From Climacium dendroides (taxonomy: Eukaryota > Streptophyta > Bryopsida > Hypnales > Climaciaceae): DNA of 64,000 bases. Made by a program: the position numbers and the translations under genes. The stretch is from positions 16,447,538-16,511,537 of the forward strand of contig OX467091.1 in assembly GCA_950106755.1 (NCBI GenBank). Direction: 5' to 3'. Shown here one piece after another: positions 12,491-24,041 of this stretch (position 1 is its first letter; each line of letters starts with the position of its first letter). Under the pieces are notes generated by a model. It had not been told where the DNA came from. It saw only the letters and a list, made by a program, of their open reading frames with translations, and searched no databases.

Positions 12491-14297
12491 TGCTTGAAAC
12501 AACCCAAGAACTTAGTAGAAGAGTTACATTGCTTGTGTGTGCTCCATTCATTGGTTGTTGCCGATGTCCCTCAACACTATCTAGTTCCCATTCCAATCTT
12601 TAGAAGGGATCATAGGAAGAGTGGAATTAACTTTAAAAACCTTCCTATGTGCCTAGATGCCCAAGGTCATTTTCAAGATCAAGCATAGAATTTCACGTGC
12701 ATTATATTTGAGGTTTTGATATTGTTAAGTTCAACAATAAATAGTGAGTCCTTTCAATCTATTTTTTAATTTGCATTTTTGGTTTTCTCAAAATCATATG
12801 AATTGCCATTCTTGCAAACATTGAAGGCAACAATCTAACAGTGAAATATGTATTACATTTGAAATATTTTTATCAAAATTTTTTTCATGTCAACTAAAAA
12901 ATTACATCAATAATTCTAGGAAGTTTGTTGCTTTTATCTCTATTTTTCAAAAACAAAAAATATAATATTTGAAGTTATTTGCAAATACTACAATTAATAT
13001 AATGATACTATATAACAACTTTGTCATATAAATTCTATTTTAGGTGAAATCAAGAAATACTTGTCACTATTTTGTTTAACTTGTTGCATAGTCAATTTAA
13101 ATACAAACATAACTTTGTAGACATGGAATCAATGTATTTGAAATCAATATTGGAAGCATATGATAGAATCTCAAATGTAGTCCATATTTTTCAACATAAG
13201 AATATACTATTTCAACTATAATTATCTTATTTTGTAAAAATGAGTTGTTTTTATGGTTTTGGGTATTGTGGAATATTCAAAATAATGAATCTTACTTGTA
13301 AGTTTAGAGGGAAGGTTCCTCCACTAGGATAACATTCATTTACTAAGGGATTTTAAGAAAATAATAATTTCTTTGTCCTCCACATAGGTGCAAAGAAGGC
13401 TCTCTTGAGTGCATATGTCTACACATTCCAAAATGTGTTTCCACAATTTCATTAGTTGCATGTCATCCACTCCATAAAGTTTTAAAAAACAGTCTATTTT
13501 GTTTTTGAATGTTTGCACTATTTTCTAACAACTTAAACATCAAAGCATCTTTTGGGTGAAATTTTCTACTAACTTGTTTTGTACATACTTTTTTGGATAT
13601 TATTTTCTTATGCCTACAATTTTGAGCATTTTATATTTATAGGATTTTTTTTTAACTATCTATATTTTATTTTATTTTTAAACATGTATTTTAAAAATCT
13701 CATAGTACTCGCAATATTACCTTCCCAAATGGCGAAATGCAACAAAATGAGCAAGTGTTTTATTCTTTCACCCTATTGTGCCCTCAACTTAAAAAAACTA
13801 AATACAAATTACAAATTAAATATGTAATATGGAAATTATTATGACAAAAGTGATTATTATCCACCATTGTAAAGATGAAATACATAAATTATTTGAAATG
13901 AAAACCCATCAACAAGCATATTTTTTCAAGTCCAACAAACAACTTTGCAATATTTTCAAGTCCAAAATTGCTTCAAAATATTGATATCCAAAGCAAGGCT
14001 AAAATCTTATTCCATGTTTATTCTTTCACAAATGCAATGATTGTAGGATCTTTTATTCAACTTATTCAAGGACATCTTTACAAAATTATGGAATGTAAAT
14101 GCCCACTAATTGCAAGTTAGATGTACCCCGGGGATTTCACTAGGATTACTTTAGAAATAACGTGAAATCTACTATATGGTAAGTTTAAAATATTGGAGCT
14201 AATAATTTAAAATATTTTCAGGTTACTTTATATCTATAGCATCACCTTTTTGAAGCTTATTGTATTACAACTACTATACAATAACATTGATTGTAAT
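12491..14297. other. AT-rich spacer
   Basis: No gene is supported. Positions 13960-14125 match 34970-35110 in the second CHS unit. Positions 12490-12540 match 34810-34860 in reverse complement, so part of the second unit is inverted relative to this one. Confidence 0.5.
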
Positions 14298-14510
14298 CAC
14301 TACAAGAGAAACTGGTCCTAATTGACATAAATCAGCTAGTCCTAATCTACAGAAAATTGACAGGTTTTTGTCACTGTGGACAAAAATTGTCCAAATTGAC
14401 AGAAAATTGTCCAAATTGACAAAAACCTGTCAATTTTCTGTAGATTAGGACTAGCTGATTTATGTCAATTAGGACCAGTTTCTATCAATTTGGACAAGTT
14501 TCTTGTAGTG
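14298..14510. mobile_element. CACTA-type foldback MITE, copy 3
   Basis: A 213-bp element beginning CACTACAAGAGAAACT and ending AAGTTTCTTGTAGTG. Its inner arms carry TCCTAATTGACATAAATCAG, GCTAGTCCTAATCTACAG and their complements. It is flanked by AAT on both sides (14295-14297 and 14511-14513). CACTACAAGA is the terminus widely seen in plant CACTA transposons. It is absent from the corresponding place in the second CHS unit as far as that can be aligned. Confidence 0.85.
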
Positions 14511-15439
14511 AATGATTTATAGTACATAATTTGTAAACTTACACAAGGAGTAGTTTAAAAGAAAGGGGAGGAACTTGCATAAGGTGCTCCTATATTTTAT
14601 TGGCAAATAGACAAAATAACGAACAACATCTCCTTTTGAATTGTATATGTGATTGTTAGGGATTTTTTAGGTAGGAGCTATTATTGTACTATATTCTAAA
14701 CCCTAAACTTTGAAACTTATCTATGTTGTGGTACATTTTATAAGATTTTGGGATTCTAAACCACTACATTTGTAATTGCATAAGTGAGAGTTAGAAAATA
14801 TAATACTACTTGTGGGGTTTTTAGTTTCCATAATTTTTGCTTCTATTGTACATATGTGATTCATTTATATAATTTATTTATATGAATTATTTAATATATG
14901 ATGTTTGTATATGTGCTATTTGTGTAGGTTGTATTCCACACTAGTTAGAGTGTACATGTTGTATTGATCAACCCTATAGCTGTGTATAAATTTATGAATT
15001 ACAACAAGGACATGTTTAATTGCTTCAAATTCAATTTTAACTACCATAGGGGTGTAGGATAATGGATGAAAAGTAGAAGTAGAAAAGCAAAAGAGGCATA
15101 TCTATTGTAAAATAATATTATATAGCACCCATAATAAAAAGTTTTGACATTTACACCTATATCTATATATGGATTACAAAGTATAGTAAAGTAAACGGGA
15201 GCATAAAAAGATTTTTTGGGCCAAAAGAAGACCACAAATTCCCATGAGTTCCTAGACTCAAGCACTCAACAATCTGTCGTGGTTGTGATCGTGGCACATA
15301 AGTTGATATTTATTTTATTAATTGATTAATAGTTTTTAAAATATAAAATTTGGAATTAATTTTAATTTTTTAATTATTTAAATATTTTGACGCAATCATA
15401 GCTTGGGAACAAGCCTAAAATGGCCCTCCCAAGCCCTCA
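14511..15439. other. AT-rich spacer, nothing recognised
   Basis: No reading frame with a recognisable domain, RNA gene or strong repeat is visible here. Confidence 0.4.
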
Positions 15440-16855
15440 AATAGGTTCTCATGATGTGCCTAAACTTCAAAAAGTAGTTTTTCCAACCTTTTTCATACTT
15501 AGGTGAAATTTTGTCTTTCAACAGTTCTGGAAGGAAAAGGCATCTCCCAAAACTTGTGGATTTTAGTCAATATGTTGAAAAGGGTGGTTGCAAGAAAGAC
15601 CAAATGATGTAGGGAGCATTTTGCTAAAATTGCAATTTATGCGCTTATTACTATGAATACTTTGAAATGAAACAATCTCAGCTATTGATTTGAAAAATTG
15701 ATGGCTTCTAACCAGTGACTACTTGCATGAGTTGAAAAAGTACTATCTAAAATAAAAAAAAAGACGGTTTGTCACAAAAAATAGATACAACTAGGTGTAC
15801 ATTAATAATAACAAAAAAAATCATGAACAAAAGGAAACCTAAAAATTGGTCATTTGTACAGCCTTGATAGTAATCACATTTCACTAAAAAATGAAAGTCG
15901 AAACCATCTTTAATATTTGTAAGTGTGCATGCAAGGGAGTCCAATTTGTGGAAGTAGACCATAGAAAATTCATTTCTAGATCATTAATTTTTGTTATTCC
16001 CTGGTACTAAAAAATCCTAAACTGCAAAGTGTGACAAATTAGCGAAAATGAAATTTAATTATAAAATGATTTCTGAATTTTTTTGAGATATAAGGGATCT
16101 AAATTCTATCAAGTTATTCATCTGCAATAAAAATTTCAAGTTAGTCATGTTCATGCTTAAAAAGTTATAGTAGATGACACGAGAGTCATTCTCATTGTGA
16201 GTTGAAAACACATGGAAAAAAATGAACCATTTTTCTTTTCATATTCAACTTCTAAAATAATTATAATGTGGTAAATGGCTAATAAATTTTACAAAAAAAT
16301 TGATAATTACCAATATCGATAGTAAGAATATTTTGGTAAACAAAAATTATCCTTTTATTTTATTTTTGTTTGGGAATTTTCAAAATTGAGTTGACAAACA
16401 CTCTATACAGAATTTCTACCTTCTCTTTGCAAACAAAATAGAACTCATCATAACTTTCATCTCATTTCAAAATCAACTCATTGAACTTTAAATATTTGAA
16501 ATAATAATAATTTTAGAATATATTTTTAATTGCCCGCTTTGACATTGAAATTAAAAAAAACTCTTAATTTCTACAATATTTATTGGAATGACATGAAACA
16601 AAGCTTCATTTGTAGATTAAGATGATTAGCATCCACCTAAAAATTTCATACCAAGGTTCTACATTATGAAGTCAATTGAGCTTGTCCCAATTGGAAAAAA
16701 CTTCAAAGTGTTTAATAGGTGCATATTGAGGTGCCTTGAGAAAGAGTCAAAAGCATTTACTAAAAGTACAACCCTGAAGTACCATTTGAAAAGTAGGAGC
16801 CTTTTAATGCCAATTAGAGCTTCTTTTTTCTGGCTTTCTAGTGTCAAATTGCATT
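15440..16855 (+). repeat. Middle block of CHS unit, copy 1
   Basis: Parts of this stretch match the second CHS unit in the same order. About 15450-15590 matches 35115-35250 (shared TTTTGTCTTTCAACA and TTTTAGTCAATATGTTGAAA). About 16280-16850 matches 35360-35910 (shared TTTTGGTAAACAA and TTTCTACCTTCTCTTTG). The region 15600-16270 has no obvious partner. It is non-coding. Confidence 0.6.
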
Positions 16856-17122
16856 AGAAAAAAATAATTTGGCTAAAAATGGCGAAGTTTTTTGAAGCCT
16901 TTTGCTTGAAAATTTCAAATTAAAAAAAAATCTTGGATGACATTTTCACAAATGTTGTGGATGGAAATAGATTTAGAGATAGTGAATAGTGATATGTATG
17001 AATGTGATATTTTCTCTCCAATATGTGGATGAATGCTAAAATTATGAGCACCACCTTAATATTTTCTATTACCGCATTGGCACTTCATAAAAATAAAAAA
17101 TAAAAAACCTAATGCGAATGGT

Positions 17123-18075
17123 TTAATCCCTAAAGAACCAAACAACGTTTTTTGGGAAACATAGCAATTTTGGGCAACTCACTACAAATGGAATTTTTAC
17201 TATTTTTTGCTGCAATTTTCACACAACATTTTCTTGAGGAGTAGCTTTAAGGCCCAACAATTTTCATAACTTTTGACTACATGGTTAAAAAGTTATTGTA
17301 TGATATGTAGTTTTCAACATTCGGTGGGTAGTTTGGGCTACAAAGAAAACTTCTATAATAATTGCATTTAAAAAAAAAATTGAAATTGATTCTATACATT
17401 TATTTATACATGAAAATCTTTTTTGAATCATTTCAATTTGATTAATGAGCTCAAAGTTATGAGGAGGTTTAGTTGTGGGTAGTTTGCGGATTGTTATGGA
17501 ATCTATACTCTAAAATAAACTTTGAAGTCTTTTATTTAACTCAATTTTCAATATTTTTGGAAAAGAATAAAATAATTGTGTGTAGATTGTTTATTAAAAC
17601 ATTACAACCATTTGAATTGGCATTTTTTAACTTCATAAATAAGTTGTTAACACAATAGTGTTTTAAATCATTCTCTACTCTCTACTTTCTATTTTTTTCC
17701 TATATGTTGTACAATTCCAAGTGGTCTAAAAATTTTCAAGCATGTACCCAAGTTGACTTGAAGAATGAACACAAAGAGTAACCACCATCTTAAACATTTT
17801 TTCATAATAACTTGACCTTGTGCAGTGTAACTGCCTACCTGATTTTTCACAAGGACAAAAAAGGATTTTTGTTACTTCAAATGCTAATATCTTGCAATCT
17901 ACATGGGGAAAATTTCTGAAACTTTTTCCACATCTTCTCAAACCAAAGTAATATAAGATCCTACGACTAGATGTATCAAAAAATAATTTTTCTTCAAAAA
18001 CTTGGTACTTGTACTGGACATGGCAATTTTGGAGCATTTTTGGTGAAAACATAGTCAAAATCCTTTAGGAGTTAA
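17123..18075. mobile_element. TTAA-flanked element, copy A
   Basis: A 953-bp non-coding element bounded by TTAA on both sides. The left end reads TTAATCCCTAAAGAACC; the right end, read inward, is TTAACTCCTAAAGGATTTTG. The same ends bound two more copies (31537-34793 and 32531-33469) with similar internal layout. A TTAA duplication and C-run termini are the hallmark of piggyBac-type transposons, so I call this a piggyBac-like non-autonomous element. No transposase is seen. The right flank is the CHS upstream sequence, which in two other copies (9430 and 35929) continues across this point without the element. Confidence 0.6.
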
Positions 18076-18239
18076 GGTCATAATCATGACACTTCAATAG
18101 ACACCTATTTCACAAAAGGAGCAAAGGGATTAGGTAGTTCTACCCTAAAAAGTTGGACTCTCACAAACTTGAAATCCTTGAGTAATAAGCGTCTCTGCCC
18201 CCGTGGGTCAAAGCCAATAAAGAAGTCATCAAACTTTGA

Positions 18240-18739
18240 ACAGAACAACCAAGAAATTTCAAACATGGGATGTCAACAACAACGAGACATTCAACGAGGA
18301 TTTCAAGCTGCAGTTGACAAACGTTCTCGTATTCTAATAAGGAATGGGCGGCGAACGCTGACCTCCTTTCTCCATTCTCCCCTGGTGCCCTGGTGGGCCA
18401 TTCCTTGCCGTTCTCCACAGAATTCGTCAACCAGGCTCCCACGCACTTCCGCCACAGTGAAAACGCAGACTCTCACTCCGCGTTGCTCTCCACACGCACG
18501 CACTATAAAACAGCCTGAAACCCCGCATCAAAACTTCACAACAGCAAACATCAATCCCCAGCAATCCAGAAACTGGCTCGATCACACTCGAATAATTCTC
18601 TAGTACAACCCAGTGACAGACAGTTGTGCCCTGGATTCGATTCCAAGTTACAGGGATCTCATTCGACTTCCAGACGGGAGACTTGCAACGCGAGCTGCAC
18701 GCACTTCCCACTTCGGTCCGTAGGAGCGAACCCGTCGCT
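18240..18739 (+). promoter_or_regulatory. CHS1 promoter and 5' leader
   Basis: A TATA box (TATAAAA, 18504-18510) lies about 230 bp upstream of the start codon. The sequence turns abruptly from AT-rich to balanced composition at about 18240. The whole stretch 18255-18600 is closely matched by 36100-36460 ahead of the third CHS copy, including the TATA box. The leader spans roughly 18535-18739. A 144-codon open frame crossing the TATA box (18169-18603) is not a gene. Confidence 0.65.
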
Positions 18740-20210
18740 ATGGCTTCCCAGACTGCGGTGAGCGCTGCGCTCCCCAGGGGACAACCTCGTGCGGACGGGC
18801 CGGCGTGCGTGTTGGGCATCGGCACTGCCGTGCCGCCCACGGAGTTTCTGCAATCGGAGTACCCGGATTTCTTCTTCAACATCACCAACTGCAGCGAGAA
18901 GGAGGCGCTCAAGGCCAAGTTCAAGCGCATCTGTAAGTCACCAACCAGAGCCGCAGCTAAATAATTCACTTCACTTGTCTGAATAGCACTCATTCCGGCC
19001 CACCTGACTGAATTGCTTGCCGGTGAATTTCCATGAAGTAGCTCCATATTGTGGGTGATCGACTTTGAATTCTGATGCAAAGCTGCATTTCGTTTACAAC
19101 TGTCTGCCCAATTTGATAGAATTCAATGGGATGGTTTCGAAGAACTAGATGCATCTTGGGTGGTGCCCTAAATGAATTGCAATTGACGTGATGTATGTGT
19201 GATCCCATTCCACAGGCGACAAGTCGGGAATCCGCAAGCGACACCTGTTCTTGACGGAGGAGGTGCTGAAAGCCAACCCCGGAATATGCACGTACATGGA
19301 GCCCTCGCTGAACGCGCGCCACGACATCGTGGTGGTGCAGGTGCCCAAGCTCGCGGCCGAGGCTGCGGTCAAGGCCATCAAGGAGTGGGGTGGCCGCAAG
19401 TCCGACATCACGCACATCGTGTTTGCCACCACCAGCGGCGTGAACATGCCCGGCGCAGACCACGCGCTGGCCAAGCTGCTGGGCCTGAAGCCCACCGTGA
19501 AGCGCGTCATGATGTACCAAACCGGGTGCTTCGGCGGCGCCTCGGTGTTGCGCGTGGCCAAGGACTTGGCGGAGAACAACAAGAACGCGCGCGTGTTGGC
19601 CGTGTGCAGCGAGGTGACGGCCGTGACGTACCGAGCTCCGAGCGAGAATCACTTGGACGGGCTGGTGGGGTCGGCGCTGTTCGGGGATGGCGCGGGGGTG
19701 TACGTGGTCGGGTCGGACCCCAAGCCGCAAGTGGAGAAGGCCTTGTTCGAGGTCCACTGGGCCGGGGAGACGATCTTGCCTGAAAGTGATGGCGCCATTG
19801 ACGGCCATCTCACGGAAGCGGGTCTGATTTTCCACTTGATGAAGGACGTTCCCGGGCTGATCTCGAAGAACATCGAGAAGTTTCTGACGGAGGCGCGCAA
19901 GTGCGTGGGGTCCCCTGCGTGGAACGAGATGTTCTGGGCCGTGCACCCCGGAGGCCCGGCTATTCTGGACCAGGTGGAGGCGAAGCTGCAGCTGTCGAAG
20001 GACAAGATGCAGGGCAGCCGCGACGTGTTGCTGGAGTACGGCAACATGTCGAGCTCTTCGGTGTTGTTCGTGTTGGACCAGATTCGTGCGAGATCGTTGA
20101 AGATGGGTTCTTCGACGCTCGGGGAGGGCAGCGACTTCGGCTTCTTCATCGGCTTCGGTCCGGGACTGACGCTGGAGGTGCTTGTGCTCCGTGCCGCAGC
20201 CAATCAATAG
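18740..20210 (+). CDS. CHS: Chalcone synthase (intact, two exons)
   Basis: Type III polyketide synthase: condenses p-coumaroyl-CoA with three malonyl-CoA to naringenin chalcone in the cytosol, the first committed flavonoid step. Exon 1 is 18740-18932 and exon 2 is 19216-20210; the 283-bp phase-1 intron (GTAAGT to CCACAG) splits a Cys codon, the usual CHS intron position. The protein is 395 residues, normal for the family. By alignment to alfalfa CHS numbering, the catalytic residues are Cys169 (in QTGCFGG), Phe220, His308 (in WAVHPGG) and Asn341 (in YGNMSS); the GFGPG signature is at 377-381. The start gives [20 protein letters not shown], a moss-like N-terminus. It ends in TAG. The coding region is very GC-rich against AT-rich flanks. 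Closely related type III enzymes such as stilbene synthases cannot be fully excluded by sequence alone. Confidence 0.96.
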
Positions 20211-22160
20211 GCGGGGTCCTGATGGGTTCCTTCGATTTTCGGTCAATTGTTCGTGTAAATTCATTGTTGGCGCTGATCGAATTAGTGTACGAGAAGTGTA
20301 GAAAGGTCCAAATTGGTCCAACACTCTTCATAGTTCTTTAGGTTCATTCATGAGTTGCATTGGTTGCAACTCCATTCATTGATGTTCAGCTGTGCAAATG
20401 TTGTGATTTCCAATTGAAATCCGCAGCCAGCAGGAGCAATTGATACAAACCAATAATTGGATTCATGAGTTTCTCCAATGCCAGTTACCATTTGCACCGC
20501 TGCCTCACATTCATTGCATTATTCAAAGGCTGTTGATTGCTTTGCGTTTGAAACAAGCCATGGAGTCTTATAAGCATGCCATGGTTTGGGCAGGAACTTG
20601 GGTGAAGCATAGCTCGTAATGCAGCAGTCCTCAAGCGTAACAGTTGGGCATCAAATGTAGCAACATAGCGTAGCGACTTGTAGTCAAAGAGGAGTCTGAA
20701 CGATGACTCTGCTTGCACATGGTTGTCTTTTGAGTGCACCAGAATATTAAACAGCACATTCTCTCATTTTGTGCAACTGCGTATGAAACCTGGATGTTCC
20801 ATGCCTCTTTATGTCAAGCTTGCGGGGGACGTCAGTTCGACATTGCACCATGAATGGGTAGTTTAGGATGCACTCGTTGGCTCAATTCCATGCATTAATG
20901 AAAATTGCGTGGTGTACTCTCAAAGCTAGGAGGGAAAAGAATCGGTTTAGGCCAGCCAGAGGGAGACCGGGTGCAAATCCTAGCTCAGCGGTGCAGAATG
21001 TTACTTTAGCATGAAATGGAATTGGCATATCCATTTGCATATTGACACAACAAGCGAATTCACATGGCAAAATGGCACATGGAATACCGCCAATTGACAA
21101 TACACACTTCTGAAAGTGAAAAAGATAATTTCACTGTTATAATGCTAGGGATGACTTTTGAAATAACGCTATCATTATCTGATCTCACTAAGTCCAAGTA
21201 TTTTGGCATCTCAACATGCATGCCATGAAGGTGCATCAATTGAAGTTTGAAACGGTGAAATTGTTTGCTTTTTATGATGTATATCTGACAGTGTTTTGTT
21301 TAAATTCTGAAGATTTCAGTTCCATAAGTTGGCAGCGAATTATGAGCCAGCTTGCATCTCACCACTCGTTAATGGAGTTCTTCTCTTCTCAGTACACACT
21401 CTCTAGAATCTTCCGCTGAGGCCTAGATACCCAACTCCAAAAGAAAGTAGCTTACGTTTGCGCTCCCTTGGATGGGGTTTGATCTCTCAAATTATGCAAC
21501 ATGTTCGCAAATATTGTCCCCTCTCTTCAATATCACAATAAATGACGTCGTTCTCTTGTAATTGATTTCGCTTTGCCTTGATTTATACGACTCAACTCTA
21601 ATCGGAACTTGGGGTTAAAAACAGCGTAGCCTACGCTTCCTGCTTTTGTGATTTCAAGATTGGCAGGTCTTAAAGCGAAAAGAATCATCAAACATTGAGC
21701 TAGACTCTGCCACTTCAACTTCCAAAACCTGCTTTGGCAAGTGCTATGCGATTTTACCTTGAGAGAAGAAAGAGTGGTCTCCGCCATTGCTGTACAACGC
21801 AGGATGCGTGAAAATTGAGTCGAAAAAAACTCTCCAAAACCTGCCGAAGGTCTCGAATTTAGGGTTGCGAGTGTGTTGGAATGAGCTCAATGGGTAGGGC
21901 ATTCGTGGTTCCATGACTGTAGTCTGGTGCTTGCAGAGAGGTTATTGCCCAACAAGTTCGTCTTGAAGTTGTGGCGGAGCAAGGTGTAGCTGTCCATCCT
22001 CGAACTTGCTTCCTGAAGGCATCAAGCCTGTTCAAAGAAGAGATTCTCCTCTTTGCAGGTCTCCAGCGTTTGTAATGCCCCCGAACCTCAAACCCGACTT
22101 CAAAGGAATGGCCGGAGTTTTGAGAAAAAGAGGTGTAAAGGGTGTCAACTGTCTTCGAGC
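20211..22160 (+). repeat. 3' flank of CHS unit, copy 1
   Basis: Non-coding sequence after CHS1 that matches 24042-25925 after the truncated CHS, with many point changes and small indels. Shared landmarks are the 3' hairpin, AAGCTTGCGGGGGACGTCAG near 20816 and 24655, and AAGGTGTAGCTGTCCAT near 21981 and 25764. On the minus strand both copies keep a short frame reading MDSYTL and LLGNNLS (near 21992-21900 and 25778-25720), perhaps the remains of an exon. The first part, to about 20500, is also shared with the third CHS copy. Confidence 0.7.
20352..20372 (+). promoter_or_regulatory. Conserved hairpin in CHS 3' UTR
   Basis: GAGTTGCA and TGCAACTC pair in a perfect 8-bp stem with a 5-nt loop, about 140 nt after the stop codon. 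It is unchanged at 24190-24210 and 38116-38136, after the other two CHS copies, although nearby bases differ. It may be an mRNA stability or 3'-end element; the role is inferred. Confidence 0.45.
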
Positions 22161-23731
22161 TTTTTTGCAGTGCTGCCAGAGGACTGTAGGTCTGATTCAG
22201 AATTCTGTATCTGGACCAACTTTATATTGACAGTTGCTTGACGACCACTCCCTGCTCATTTTTTTTAATAGCATATTTGTCAAGATTGTGCTCTCAATAG
22301 TATTTAGTTCATGTGAGAGTCTGTCTATGGAATAGCACGAGATGTCACTAGTTTAGAAGAAATGATTGCTTGCTTCTGAGAGGGTATACATTGGAGCTGG
22401 CAGAAGCCAAGGAATGCCAAAAATAGAGATGGTGGTCGATATCTCCATAGCCAAAGGTACGGTTGCCATAGGCCTGCTATCATTTTAAGGGCACGCAAAT
22501 TGATGTATTGGCATACGGAGTTTCAATGTGAAATGCAAGCGGAGGAATGACCCTAAATACGTAATAATTTGTCTTGTAAACTAACAGAAGAATAGATGGA
22601 TGACTGACTTGGGAACGTTTCTGTCTAATTAGTGTCACGCAGATATGGTTGAGCACTCCACTCGTATTTTGATCATGCAATTATTTGGATTGCAGAGGTT
22701 TAGAAGAAAAAACGAGCAATCGAGGTTATAGAAAGGTGGATGTCGATGCCGAATTTGGTGATCGAGGCTGGAAGACCAGTTCCATCCATCGTTTTGCAGG
22801 TGCCACGGCTTTGCCAGATAATGACAGAAGTGGCGCAGCCATTTAGGCAAGAAATGGGGAACTGCACTCTCTGGACCGTCTCCAGGGTCAATTTCAAGCA
22901 GAATGAAACCAATTCAGGACGTACCTCCGGTAAGCCATTAACCCCGGTACGCGGAAGTCGAAATATACATTGACGCCCCCAAACTTTCTTAACTAGCATG
23001 TTGACAGCGCTAAGTGTACATACCAATTATACATTTTGATTTGCCTACGACGTAATGGCCCTACGTGAGATTATCAGTCCAGGAAATGGACAAGAGAGAG
23101 ATGACCATCAGACAAGATTGACATGAAGGGGAATGAGGCTTCGGTATCTAGCATATGCTATTGGAGAATTATTCGTATTGAAATTGTCCCTGCAGGCTCC
23201 TGTTTCTACTTTATGAATGTGGCCTCTTCTACTCCTGACTTTCCAAAATTGAGGTCTTACCTACATCAAATGCATTAGAATCAGTGCCATCACTTTAGCG
23301 ACGGGCTGTTCAAAACATCCAGCCGTTAACATTTGGATTAAAGTCTTACGTGTATAATGGACTCGGTGCTTATGACGCTGTTGTCTTACTCGGGGATTCT
23401 AATAGCGGAGAGAGAACTGGACTTACTCGACTTGTGGGACCAGGTCTACACCTGGACACCCTCAATTCAATAACTGAAGGCCCAAGAGGCTCCTGGTTTC
23501 CTATGAGTGCAGTATAGTAGTGAGAATCTTTCATTGAAATTCGAAGTAGTTTACAATGCAGATGATGATTTCCTTCGCGGCATTACTGTATCATCTCGGT
23601 GTAACCCACTCCTGGAAACACTCGTGCGTAGAAATTAGATGTACTCACACTAAATCTTTCTTGTGCACGGGAAGCACGGAACTGCCTGGTTTCCATCTTG
23701 CACGCCATCGGAACTTGGTTTGACGAGGCGG
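22161..23731. other. Unique spacer between CHS1 and truncated CHS
   Basis: No gene is supported. A possible plus-strand exon lies at 22800-22929, between a TTTTGCAG acceptor and a GTAAGC donor, with an open frame reading IMTEVAQPFRQEMGN. It has no recognised family. The junction with the CHS fragment at about 23731 is abrupt, with no poly(A) or clear target duplication. Confidence 0.4.
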
Positions 23732-24041
23732 TTGCGTGGGGTCCCCTGCGTGGAACGAGATGTTCTGGGCCGTGCACCCAGGAGGCCCGGCTATTCTGGA
23801 CCAGGTGGAGGCGAAGCTGCAGCTGTCGAAGGACAAGATGCAGGGCAGCCGCGACGTGTTGCTGGAGTACGGCAACATGTCGAGCTCTTCGGTGTTGTTC
23901 GTGTTGGACCAGATTCGTGCGAGATCGTTGAAGATGGGTTCTTCGACGCTCGGGGAGGGCAGCGACTTCGGCTTCTTCATCGGCTTCGGTCCGGGACTGA
24001 CGCTGGAGGTGCTTGTGCTCCGTGCCGCAGCCAATCAATAG
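23732..24041 (+). pseudogene. CHS: Chalcone synthase, 5'-truncated fragment
   Basis: Matches the last 310 nt of CHS1 exon 2 (19901-20210), from about residue 293 to the stop codon, with only one difference seen by eye (CCC to CCA). It keeps the catalytic His and Asn and the GFGPG signature but lacks the first three quarters of the protein, including the active-site Cys, so it cannot be active. No start codon, exon 1 or promoter precedes it. Its 3' flank (24042-25925) is the same duplicated block that follows CHS1, so it arose by DNA duplication, not by retroposition. Confidence 0.93.

Noticed and set aside
18169..18603. 144-codon plus frame upstream of CHS1, similar at 36114-36449
   Set aside because: It runs through the TATA box and leader; similarity between copies is due to promoter duplication.
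18990..20324. Long minus-strand frame (444 codons) over CHS1, repeated over copy 3
   Set aside because: It is the antisense of GC-rich CHS coding sequence; the composition is rich in His, Arg and Gln with no domain, and it crosses the intron.
20485..20757. Minus frame with a stretch like retroelement RNase H (FDYKSLRY)
   Set aside because: The match is too short, no neighbouring domains are seen, and the frame is not kept in the other flank copies.
23700..24041. Truncated CHS as a processed retrocopy
   Set aside because: There is no poly(A), and the duplicated genomic 3' flank follows it for 1.9 kb.
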